The notes under the pieces are model-generated. The model ran no database searches. It saw nothing but the letters and a program-made list of their open reading frames with translations, and was not told where the DNA came from. The translations under genes were made by a program, and so were the position numbers. Shown piece by piece: positions 23,155 through 32,586 of a DNA stretch of 64,000 nucleotides (position 1 is its first letter; each line of letters starts with the position of its first letter). Source of the stretch: Linanthus parryae (taxonomy: Eukaryota; Streptophyta; Magnoliopsida; Ericales; Polemoniaceae). The stretch spans positions 87,941,136-88,005,135 of the forward strand of contig JALGPY010000007.1 of the NCBI GenBank assembly GCA_023055425.1. Direction: 5' to 3'.

Positions 23155-26100
23155 TTGAAAGATCAGAAATGGATATTAGACAGTGGATGTTCCAGACATA
23201 TGAGTGGAAAGAAGTCTCTCTTTACTCAACTTACAGAAAAATCTAGAGGAACAATCACACTTGGTGACAAAGCAAAATGCAATATTATTTGTATAGGTAG
23301 TATTGGTAATGGTTCTACTAACTCTATCTCTGATGTTTATCTGGTAGATGGACTTAAGTATAATCTGCTTAGTATCTCTCAGTTATGTGATAAAGGTTAT
23401 GAAGCTATATTTGACAAGGAGAAATGTGTGGTGCAAGATGAAAAATCTGGTGATTGCATACTCACTGCTCCTAGATCATATAATCTATATGCTATGAGTA
23501 CTAACAGTGTTGCAGGTGACAAGCTAAAATGCCTCAAGGCCTTGAAGGAAGATTCAAAGCTTTGGCACAGAAAGCTTGGGCATATTAGCATACATACCTT
23601 GAATAAACTCATCTCAAAGGATCTGGTAAGAGGTTTACCATCACATAAATTTTCAGATGATGAGGTTTGCAAGGCATGTGTACAAGGTAAGCAAACCAGA
23701 ATCTCATTCAAGCCAAAGAACTTTGTAAGTACTTCCAGACCCTTAGAACTGTTGCATATGGGCTTGTGTGGTCCTATGAGAGTTCATACCCCAAAATGTA
23801 AGAGGTATATACTTGTTATAATAGATGAATATTCTAGATTTACTTGGGTGATGTTTATTAGAGACAAAACGGAAGAGTTATCTAAATTTTCTAGATTGTG
23901 CAAAGAGCTTCAAACTTTGAAAAATTTACCTTTTGCATCTATTAGAAGTGATCATGGTAGGGAATTTGATCAACTTGACTTTGATTTGTTTTTTGCAAAG
24001 CATGGCATATCACACAACTTTTCTGCACCTAGAACTCCACAGCAAAATGGAGTAGTTGAAAGGAAAAATAGGACACTTGAGGATATGTCTAGAACCATGC
24101 TTCTTGAAAGTAATTTGCCAAAGTTCTTGTGGGCAGAAGCTGTTAATATTGCCAATTATGTGCTGAATTGATGCTTGATTAGACCTATTTTGAAAAAGAC
24201 CCCTTATGAACTGTTTAAAGGTAGAAAGCCTACTATTTCATATTTTAAACCTTTTGGTTGTATCTGTTTTGTGCATAATAATGGTAGAGACAATCTTGCT
24301 AAGTTTGATGCTAGAAGTGATGATGCTGTTAAAGAGAACAAACGCAAAACTAATGTGCAGAATCAATCAGCAGAATCTCAAGGCCTTGAACCTCTTGCTG
24401 AACTAGAATTTAAAGCCTTGAGACAGAAGCTGAAACCTTCTATGATGCTCCCTCTACTGTTTCAAGAACTCAAAGCCTTGAAGGAGAATATTCCTGGATA
24501 CCAAGGAAGAAGTTTAAGTACCTTGCAGATTATCCAGCTGACAATATCATATCTGATCCATCAACTGGAACTCAGACAAGAGGACAGTTGAAGAACTTGC
24601 GTGCTTTTAGTGCATTTTTATCTTTGATTGAGCATAAAAATACCAAGGAGGTACTAGAAGATGCAGACTGGATCATTGCAATGCAGAGTGAGCTGAATGA
24701 ATTTGAAAGAAACAAGGTATGGAATCTGGTTCCCAGGCCTAAAAAGAAATCAGTTATTGAAACCAGATGGGTATTCAGAAACAAGCTTGATGAGAATGGC
24801 AAAGTGGTAAGGAATAAAACCAGACTGGTTGCACAAGGTTATAATCAGGAAGAACGTATAGATTATGAGGAGACTTTTGCTCATGTTGCCAGGTTAGAAG
24901 CTATTAGGATACTTTTGCATTTGCATCTCACAATCACATAAAGCTCTATCAAATGGATGTCAAATGTGCTTTTCTAAATGGCTATTTACAAGAAGATGTT
25001 TTTGTAGCACAACCTCCTGGTTTTGAAGATGAAAACTTTCCTGATCATGTTTACAAACTAGACAAAGGTCTTTATGGGTTAAAACAAGCTCCACGGGCTT
25101 GGTATGATAGACTTTAAAAATTTCTACTTGAAAACAATTTCAAGAGAGGTCTAGTTGATAAAAATCTTTTCATTAAACATCATCAAATTGATTTGTTAGT
25201 AGTTCAGATCTATGTAGATGATATTCTATTTGGTGCTACTAATGATGCTCTTTCAAAAGAGTTTTCTAGTCTGATGTGCAGGGAGTTTGATATGAGCTTA
25301 ATGGGAGAACTGAATTTCTTTCTTGGACTTCATATCTTACAAATGAAGAAAGGAATTTTTGTACATCAAGGAAAGTATACCAAGGACTTATCGAACAAGT
25401 ACAATATGTCACAGTCCAAGGTGCTTAAAACCCCTATGAGTTCATCACTCTCATTGGACAAGGATTCAAATGGTAAGAGTGTGAATCAAAAGGAATACAG
25501 AGGTATGATAGGATCACTTTTGTATTTAACTGCTAGCAAACCTGATATTATGTTCAGTGTCTGTATGTGTGCTAGATTTCAAGCAGATCTTAAGGAAATT
25601 CATTTAACTGCAGTCAAAAGAATTTTTAGATATTCGAATGGAACCAGAGACTTGGGGCTTTGGTATCCAAGGAGATCTAATTTTATGTTGAGTGGCTATT
25701 CAGATGCAGATTTTGCAGGATATAAAGTAGACAGGAAAAGTACTTCTGGATGTTGCCAGTTTCTTGGATCTTCATTGATCAGTTTGGATTCTAAAAAGCA
25801 AAATTCTGTAGCATTATCAACTGCAGAAGCTGAATACATTGCAGCTGGAGTTTGCTGTTCACAAGTGTTATGGATTGCTCAGCAACTTAGAGATCTTGGC
25901 TATAATTTCAGAAATGTGCCTATTCATTGTGACAATACAAGTGCTATCTCAATCTCTAAGAATCCAATCCAGCACTCAAGAACCAAGCACATAGATGTGA
26001 GACATCACTTCCTTAGAGATCATGCTGAACAAGGTGATGTTGTTTTATCTTTTATTTCTACCTCAATGCAGATTGCTGATATTTTCACTAAACCTTTGCA

Positions 26101-26164
26101 AGATGATAGGTTTTCATCCCTAAGGCTTGAATTGGGGATGCTAAACAAGGATGAATTGGTTTAG
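23155..26164 (+). pseudogene. pol of Sirevirus-type element C
   Basis: In order: protease (WILDSGCSRHMSG, DSG site at about 23170); integrase HHCC (LWHRKLGH...CKACVQGK, 23560-23700); integrase core, where the codon at 23761-23763 is GGC (Gly) where the first catalytic Asp is expected (LLHMGLCGP); the second Asp is in SDHGREFD and the Glu in NGVVERKNRTL. A TGA at 24169-24171 follows. The integrase C-terminus is shortened by a deletion near 24320-24345. The RT (24588 onward) has a shift near 24930, a TAA at 25115-25117, then YVDD in IYVDDILFGATND (about 25210) and an intact RNase H frame to TAG 26162-26164. The lost Asp alone would abolish integration. Confidence 0.88.
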
Positions 26165-26170
26165 GGGGAG
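26163..26170 (+). promoter_or_regulatory. Polypurine tract after pol, element C
   Basis: AGGGGGAG overlaps the pol stop codon. Element B has the same tract at the same place, about 2.6 kb before its 3' LTR, so it is not the LTR-adjacent primer but an upstream one, as is usual in Sireviruses. Confidence 0.6.
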
Positions 26171-26497
26171 TATTCGTACTTACTTGTGCTTGTGTGTTGG
26201 AATCTCAACGCCTTGAGATTATACTTTCCAAAGCCTTGAAAGTATAGCTCAAAGCTTTGAAGTTTCTCAAACTGCAGAAAATCTCAAGGCCTTGAGATTG
26301 TTCTCCAGGTCTTGAAAACATCTGAATTTTTAAAATAAAAAATGGATCATCAAATATTATATCTTATCTTTTTAGATAACTGTATAATATTTGAATTACT
26401 CAGAGAATTTTCTAAAATATCCAAAAATATTTTTCAAGATCCTTTTTGCATGTTGATTTTAGTAGAGTCCTTTTATCCCCTGTTGCATGTTCTGTAG
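26171..26497 (+). other. 3' non-coding tail of element C and junction to host gene fragment
   Basis: It contains CAACGCCTTGAG, CAAAGCCTTGAA, CAAAGCTTTGAA and a perfect 20-bp palindrome AATCTCAAGGCCTTGAGATT within about 26200-26300. From about 26430 on it looks like the end of a host intron (pyrimidine-rich, ending TTCTGTAG at 26497). Confidence 0.5.
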
Positions 26498-27169
26498 GTC
26501 TTCCCGTATGGCTCTGTGCCACTAAGGAGATATCTCCCGAGTGGACATATTGATTTGAAAATGGTGAGCAAGATTGACCAGAAAGACTTGGCATTAGAAG
26601 TACAGTCCATCTTGGAGGAAGAAAATAACAGTTAGACTCAATATAAAGTAGACCATATACTGTTCATAGATCCAAAGGTTGTCTTCATTGCCCTTTTTTA
26701 AATCCAGGCCTTCATAAATGCAAAGTTGTGGATTTCCATTTATCAGCTTTACTTTTCAATATTTTCTGTTGAGCTCTTTGTAAATATATTTTACATTTTT
26801 TGCTAGTTATGTTGGTTAGATGCATTGTGCAGGGTATCCCAATAGATACCTCCGGCAATCAGTTAGGCGACCTCACTTCATTGTGTCTCCTCGAGGAGGT
26901 AGAATTTCTGGCTTTATCATATCCTCAATGCTTCCATATGCATTTTTACATTATCCTAAAATTGATTGTGTTTCAATGTATTTACAAGTTCATGTCGCCT
27001 GATTTAAAAGTAATGACCACTTGGAACAACAGTATAACTACTGACCTTATGGATTTTTATTTAATTTTTTTCTTTTTCAGAGTGACTACGCCGTTGGGAG
27101 GAATCACCTCTTCAAGCAGAACATTCTTCTAGCTCAATCAGAGTGCTTTTATCAAATCTATGTCCTAAG

Positions 27170-28249
27170 CTACGTTACCCGGACTCGTCAAAATCACTGT
27201 CGTACCCGGGTCGATACGACCCGACACGGGTGCGGGTATGGGATGTGTGGCGGGTATGGCTGAATCCCGCCGGATTCGTTGACTTCGGAGACCTGTGATT
27301 CCGGCGACGACCAGTGGTGTCTTCTTGTCTTCTTCTTCGCCGTTGTCTGGGTTCAACATCGTTATCCGCAATTTCATATGGGATCTGTGAAGTTAGCTTG
27401 CTCCATATTGTACGCGCTCTTACAGAAAGAGAAAGGAGGAGAGGATTGGATAGGGTTATCAGGAACGTAGCAGCCGCCATGGCTTAAAGCGCTGAACGAC
27501 GTGAGTCGTTGTTGAAGACGGTCCCTTTGTAATCATTAATCTGGACTCTTCTTCTTTTCAATCTGACCTAATGGGCTTTCAGGAAATTTCTTATGGGCTC
27601 TTTTATATTATAAGTGTCCAGACAGCCCAAATAGGTGGGCTGTGTAATACTACCTCCGTTTCTTCTCTATCACACCGGTTTGACTTTTGTCACTATTCAC
27701 TGAGTCACTTTGACCCGATGATTTGGGTAGCAAAACGATTGAATTTTTTGATAATCTTTTCATGGTATTGTAGAATAAAAGTTGCTCTATAACACAGTGA
27801 AAAAATCATCAAAAAATTTAATCGTTTTGCTATCTAAATCACCCGGTCAAAGTGACTCAGATACGAGTCAAAAAGTCAAACTGGTGCTATAGAGAAGAAA
27901 CGGAGGTAGTACTAATCTAGACATTCACCCTCCAAGTCTTGCAAGTATACCAGTTAGGTCCTTTATGGTCTACTATCAAGACACTCACTTTTTATGAAGG
28001 ACCCAAAGTCCTGCATAATATTAAATTTACCCATTCAGTTATAATGTATGACTCTTTAGTTGAGTTTCTCATAAATTATATTATACATAACTAATTTAAA
28101 AATATAATAATACAATATCCCCGTACCCGTGTCCAAATTTGGGATACTTTTTAGCCGAGTCCCCGTATCCCAAAAATTATCGAATTGGCAGATCCGACTC
28201 TCGGATACACACCCGACATGACACCCGCACCCGAGTCCAGGTAACGTAG
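27170..28249. mobile_element. hAT-like non-autonomous DNA transposon in a host exon
   Basis: The ends are inverted repeats CTACGTTACCCGGACTCG (27170) and, read inward from the right end, CTACGTTACCTGGACTCG (to 28249), with one mismatch. They are flanked by GTCCTAAG (27162-27169) and GTCGTAAG (28250-28257), an 8-bp duplication with one mismatch, typical of hAT elements. Subterminal regions repeat GTACCCG and CGGGT words. No transposase is present. Open frames at 27165-27480 run through these repeats and adjoining sequence of unknown origin. A Stowaway MITE is nested at 27650-27909. Confidence 0.78.
27650..27909. mobile_element. Stowaway-type MITE, 260 bp
   Basis: The termini are CTACCTCCGTTTCTTCTCTA and its near-complement ending GGAGGTAG, flanked by TA on both sides (27648-27649, 27910-27911). 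The whole element is close to a fold-back structure (GTCACTTTGACC / GGTCAAAGTGAC; CAAAACGATT / AATCGTTTTG). This matches Tc1/mariner-derived Stowaway MITEs. A decayed relative lies at about 53291-53577. Confidence 0.88.
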
Positions 28250-29329
28250 GTCGTAAGTTCCCTTTATGGGTTGCTATCCACATTTGCTCTCGGAATCATA
28301 GTTTTGTACCTCTTTCATTTTTTTGGTATATTCATCAAAGGGCCCTTTATGGTAATTACCCTTCTCTTTTACTTTCATTATTAGTTTACATGATATATGA
28401 CTGATTATGTCCATAATGTTTCCTTTTTCCAAGGCTCTTCATATATTTATCGATTATTTCGGTAAATCTAACTGGAACTCTTTCGTCATCACCTTGCGGG
28501 AACCCGTTCTTAAATCAATTTTGCACATTACCAATGTTCTGTGGTAAGTTATTTTTTTTGTGTGGGTAATGTCCAGAATGTCCTCTTCATGGTGTTGATT
28601 GGGATGATGATGATGTATCTCTGGGTGCAGATCATGCACATGGATGTTGTGGGGTAAAATCTGTTGTTTTGTGACAAATTTCTCACTTGGTGTAAGGAAA
28701 GGTATTCAGTTCCGTTGAGGTTTCTTGCAACTTTATCGCGGGTGTTCCCAACCAAGTATATGAAAATAAAATACCCATTGAATTCCTATAACAATCTAGG
28801 ACGCAATGTTTATTCAGGTAGCACTTGAACCATCAAATGACTTATTCTTTAGTTTTTTGTATGCTTACATCTTCTTGGATGCCCTCATTTGTTATTTTTT
28901 TTCTTTCTGCATCAGTGCATCTTATTTCATCATATGAACATGTTTTTTTTCCAGAGAATGTTGTAAAAGATTCAAAACGCTTTCATGTATGCAGCTCACC
29001 ACCTAGGTGAAATCCTACTCTTACCTAGAGAAATGATTGCACGTGAAGTCATGAAGTTCCTGACAAGCAATATGCGGGAGCACCTGCCAACTTCAGACAT
29101 TTTCAGAAAAGTAGCTGAAACCAATTCTGTTGAAATCAAGAAACATATTTGCATCCCTTGTTGACCTTTCCGGGTATCATTCTGGCAACGAGTGCGGAAT
29201 TTGATTGACGCTCATTTAACTCATGGGTACAATGCGTTTCCTATGCTGACGCCAAGATCCACGTGTGTTTATCTCACAGGTACTATCCTTTGTACTCAGA
29301 ATGACCATATGACTATTTTCTATTTTTCT

Positions 29330-29541
29330 GCGGGTATTGGGAATTTATGGAAGGATAGAAATAGAATTAGGATGCTTGCAAGTGATACGTTTAAGGCTAT
29401 TGATAATCTCAATTCTTTTCATCATCCTTCTTCGTCTTTGTTAAGAACCTGACATTGGGTCTCTCCTCCTGCAGGTATGGCCAAGGTAAATGTTGGTGGT
29501 AGCTAGGTGGAGGAGAAAATGTGGTTGGTATTGGAGGCTAT
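29330..29541 (+). pseudogene. LINE pre-RNase H and RNase H fragment, left half
   Basis: The frame reads NLWKDRNRIRMLASDTFKAI, the linker before RNase H in plant LINEs, then a P-x-x-G-x-x-KVNVGGS stretch where KVNVDGS is usual, after a stop. It is interrupted at 29541 by the Athila element and resumes at 43057 after the GCTAT duplication. The upstream border, between about 29164 and 29330, is not clear; 29164-29330 holds nothing I recognise. Confidence 0.6.
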
Positions 29542-29952
29542 TGATAACGCCCAATTAGGGGTTATCTCTTAGCCTGATTTCACGAGTGTTTGTGTCGGAA
29601 ATAGCGGTTTTTGCCGGAAAATGCCTTAGAATGCCTCGGGAATCTAGAACGAGACGTTTATTTGTACTTCCTGGATTTCTGCTTATTTATTGCTATATTT
29701 GGATATGATCGCGGGTTTTCGTTCGTGTTGCCTTTTTAGGAACAGGTTCGGAAGGTGCATCGGGAAGCGTGCCGGGACCAAGCCGGGACCGTCTCGGGAA
29801 ACGTGCGCAGGACCGGGACAAGACAGGAACACGAAAAAGCAGGAGAACACTCAGGGAGGCAAACCGGGAGCGTCAGGCAGAAGAGTGGGACCCAGGGGAC
29901 CCAACCAGGCCCACCAAAGGACCAAGCAGGGCCCCCATCTCCACCCCCTGCC

Positions 29953-30056
29953 TGCGTATATACGCAGGCCTGCGTATATACGCAGGAAGGGAGGGAGATG
30001 GGGAGGAGGAGAGATGGCCCTGGTTGCGTATATACGCAACCCTGCGTATATACGCA
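29953..30056. promoter_or_regulatory. Two pairs of palindrome TGCGTATATACGCA in the 5' LTR
   Basis: Perfect 14-bp palindromes begin at 29953, 29971, 30025 and 30043. Each pair has an 18-bp period, leaving 4-bp linkers (GGCC, ACCC). They lie 85-190 bp upstream of TATTTAAA (30141-30148), where U3 enhancers are expected. The binding partner is unknown; a dimeric DNA-binding protein would fit the symmetry. Confidence 0.7.
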
Positions 30057-30062
30057 GCCAGT

Positions 30063-30078
30063 TTGACTTTTTGGTCAA
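30063..30078. promoter_or_regulatory. Inverted pair of W-boxes
   Basis: TTGACT (30063-30068) and GGTCAA (30073-30078, TTGACC on the other strand) form an inverted pair between the palindromes and the TATA box. TTGACY is the WRKY-factor site; the pair is kept in the 3' LTR (42000-42015). Stress induction through WRKY proteins is inferred. Confidence 0.45.
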
Positions 30079-30140
30079 AGACGGTGGACCGATGGCAGAT
30101 TCCGTAATTTTGGGCGCACGCGTTTCGGGGAAAACAGCAC

Positions 30141-30148
30141 TATTTAAA
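30141..30148 (+). promoter_or_regulatory. TATA box of Athila element B' LTR
   Basis: TATTTAAA, conserved at 42078-42085 in the 3' LTR, lies downstream of the palindromes and W-boxes and is the only good TATA candidate in this part of the LTR. Confidence 0.55.
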
Positions 30149-31126
30149 GACTCGTCCAGACTCGTTTTGAGGACACAACACAATTCTCAGCACAACCGAA
30201 GGGCAAGTCAGAGCATTCACGGAGAGCACGAAAGCGCGATTCGAGATTCGAAGACTTAGTTTGATTTCGTTCTCTCTCTTTATATTCAGAAACTGCGTTT
30301 TGTATTATGTCTAGTCGTAGCTAAACTTCTTACCTAGGTTCTCGGTGAACCTAGGGTTTTGTATCCAGATTTTATGACTACTTCGTTTATGGATTCATGA
30401 TGATTATCTTAATTCAGCAAGTTGTATCTGTTATTCTGGCATTGATTATTATTGTATATGCATGATAAGATTGATCACCCACGATTGCTATAGACCCGAG
30501 CTTGTAGGTGAAAACGTCAAGTTTGGGTTAGGAAGAAAAGTCAGGATTTAGTACCTTACCCTGATAGACCGACCAGAGAAAGGGAGATAGGGCTAGCATT
30601 GAAAAACGTGAGACCAACTGTTAGAGAATGTGACCCGGGCCATTCGGACAGGTTAGAAACCCTAACAGGCTTAGACCGAGACTGCAGATTTAGGCAGCTT
30701 AACAAGAATCCGAAAGCTTGCAGGATCGGGATTACGTGTGGAATCTGAAAAGTCACTGCACAACTGGTACGTTGCACAGATATCGAAACTACTGAGTGTT
30801 TTCATAATCGAACGTAAAACTGAAATCTGTAGAAACCCTAGGGGATCCTGGAGCCTAGTTCTTATCTATTATCGTAACAACCGATTCAACTTATTTCAGA
30901 AAACGTCACAAAAAATATTTACGTTTATGTTTTTAATTTCTGTTTTTAGTTTAGTAAACTGCAATCACAACCTACTACTCCTTGTTACTACACTCGGTTA
31001 ACCGAAACTGACAACGTGAGTAAACCCGAAATAGTCCTCGTGGGAACGATCACCCGAGTCTAATTGCACCCGGTATTACAAGATTCGTACACTTGCGACA
31101 GCACGTTAGTTTGCGCATCAAGTTTT

Positions 31127-31144
31127 TGGCGCCGTTGCCGGGGA
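31127..31144 (+). promoter_or_regulatory. Primer binding site, tRNA-Asp type
   Basis: TGGCGCCGTTGCCGGGGA starts six bases after the LTR end. It is the primer site used by Athila-group elements and fits the 3' end of plant tRNA-Asp. Confidence 0.9.
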
Positions 31145-31266
31145 CTTTTTAGGGTCTATTTAGTAGTCAGAATTAGTTTTCTGAGTCTTTGTTTATTTTC
31201 ACTTTTGTTATTTTTCTTTTTATCTCACTGCGTTTTTGAATCTGCGTTTTCAGGACTGTTCAGTTG

Positions 31267-32448
31267 ATGCCCAGATTGCCTCGCGATTTGGTGTCACCAC
31301 TCGACAACCCGGAAAAACTGTATTCCGAACAGAACCGCAGAAACCGAGAAAGCAGGATGGCAACCAACCAGAGAGATACGCCCGAGAACACCGAAGCCGG
31401 TGGACAGGAACGAGAGACACGTACCCCAGCCCAGATGGCTCGGTACATTGAGGAACTTGTCACAGCGGGACTCGCTGCCCTAAGCAACCAGAGAACATAT
31501 AACCGATCTGGGAAGGCGTTGGTGGAAAATTTCGAAGTCCCCACCGGGGGGCATGAGCGAGCTATTGTGGTGCCCGAGATCACCGCCGAGCACTTTGACA
31601 TCAAACCATCCACCATCCAGACGGTACAAACTCTCTGCCCGTTTCATGGCAGGGCCGACGAAGACCCGAACGATTTTATCGGGAAATTCGAAGATTACTG
31701 CAACAAGGTCAGATACAAGGGGGTAGAAGCAGAGGCACTCATGCTGATCTTATTTCCATACTGTCTTTACGGAGTGGCCAAAGACTGGCTCGATTCCCGA
31801 CCACCCCGATCCATCACCACATGGGAGGAGTGTGTCGCAGATTTTCTGGCAAAGTTCTATCCCGCCTCCCGAGTCATACAGTTACAGAGCGAGATTTTGT
31901 CATTCAGGCAGAAGATGGGGGAGACGGTGGTGGACGCATGGGACAGGCTCATGAGATTGGTAAAACGGTGCCCGAACCACGGTTTTGGAGACGCCAAAAT
32001 CCTGCAGGTTTTCTACCATGCCTTAGACAGGGAGAACGCCGACAGGATTGACAGAGAGGCCGGGGGAAACTTCTTGTATCACGTGGACAAAGAAGGTGCG
32101 TATGACCTGATGAAGCAGTTGGCCAAGCAGGACACCCGACTGTTTGACGATCGCAGGATGACGGCGAGAGCCGAACCAGCAGAGGATGACCGGATAGACA
32201 ACCTGGCCAAGATCGTTCATGACTTGGTCAAGAAAGTCTACTCGGATAAGAAGACTGTTGCAGCAGTCGAAGAACCTGATCTGGACACAGCCATTGAGGA
32301 ACTGAGGACCGAAGACACCAATTATGTACAGCAGCAGTGGGACCCGATCCGGTACCGACCGGGCACGAGAGACCATCCCGGGTTTCGGTACGGAAACCCG
32401 AACGCGGCAGTTTATGCACCAGGTTTCCAGCACAGGCCACCAGCCTAG
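31267..32448 (+). pseudogene. gag of Athila element B', ends early at tandem TAG codons
   Basis: The chosen start is the ATG at 31267 (MPRLPRDLV), 122 bp after the primer site. The retrotransposon gag core is clear: LCPFHGRADEDPNDFIGKFE near residue 122, and the capsid segment with FLAKFYPASRVIQLQSEI near residue 195. The frame is open for 393 codons, then meets TAG TAG at 32446-32451. Downstream the same frame stays open except for a further TAG at 32584-32586 and joins pol. The region between the stops is still gag-like (KSMFQTMESRFKHMDALTAD, a short coiled coil), so the stops lie inside gag and not at a gag-pol border. Each TAG is one C-to-T step from CAG. Confidence 0.85.
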
Positions 32449-32586
32449 TAGGCTGCCCCGGCCCAGCAGGCTCAGTCAGTCCCATCTGCACAGCAGTACA
32501 ACGCTCAGATGAAGGAGATCAAGTCCATGTTCCAGACTATGGAGTCCCGGTTCAAGCACATGGACGCCCTGACGGCAGACATGTAG

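Larger units (their letters stand above)
19719..26430 (+). mobile_element. Sirevirus-type Ty1/Copia element C, 3' truncated
   Basis: A 5' LTR (19719-21201), tRNA-iMet primer site, gag, pol and AGGGGGAG tract are present in order. The additional ORF and 3' LTR are missing; the sequence changes to host-gene-like DNA by about 26430-26497. Ten perfect copies of the palindrome CAAGGCCTTG lie inside this element. The coding parts have few breaks compared with element B, so C is the younger or better preserved copy. Confidence 0.8.
26498..29163 (+). pseudogene. Fragment of a PAP/OAS1 substrate-binding-domain nucleotidyltransferase-like gene
   Basis: Consecutive exon-like blocks recall plant nucleotidyltransferases of the TRF4/PAP-OAS1 superfamily. 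Block 1, 26498-26677: VFPYGSVPLRRYLPSGHIDL, the GS...D-x-D part of the catalytic fold. Block 2, about 26803-26900: VRCIVQGIPIDTSGNQLGD. Block 3, 27081-28325: GRNHLFKQNILLAQSECFY, then after a transposon LLSTFALGIIVLYLFHFF. Block 4, 28434-28543: DYFGKSNWNSFVITLREPV. Block 5, about 28955-29163: LGEILLLPREMIAREVMKFL. Splice-type AG and GT flank most blocks. An in-frame TAG lies near 26636, one exon holds a 1-kb transposon, and both ends are cut off by retroelements, so it is a pseudogene. The family call is from memory of the motif order. Confidence 0.68.
29542..31120 (+). repeat. 5' LTR of Athila element B'
   Basis: It begins TGATAACGCCCAATTAGG and ends GTTTGCGCATCA. It carries four palindromes (29953-30056), an inverted W-box pair and a TATTTAAA box. 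Open frames at 29690-30259 that encode repeated LRIYAG or CVYTQ peptides are just translations of the palindromes. A stretch at 30250-30380 contains a CTAGGTTCTCGGTGAACCTAG inverted repeat downstream of the presumed transcription start. Confidence 0.95.

Noticed and set aside
29953..30056. CRISPR-like repeat array
   Set aside because: Units are palindromes with 4-bp linkers in a plant retrotransposon LTR; no spacers of CRISPR length and no cas genes.
29690..30259. Open frames with repeated LRIYAG or CVYTQ peptides in both Athila LTRs
   Set aside because: They are translations of the 18-bp palindrome units in several frames, with no conserved start and lying in U3.
32446..32451. Programmed gag-pol readthrough at TAG TAG
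   Set aside because: Tandem stops make readthrough unlikely, and gag-like sequence continues after them; damage of CAG codons is the simpler reading.
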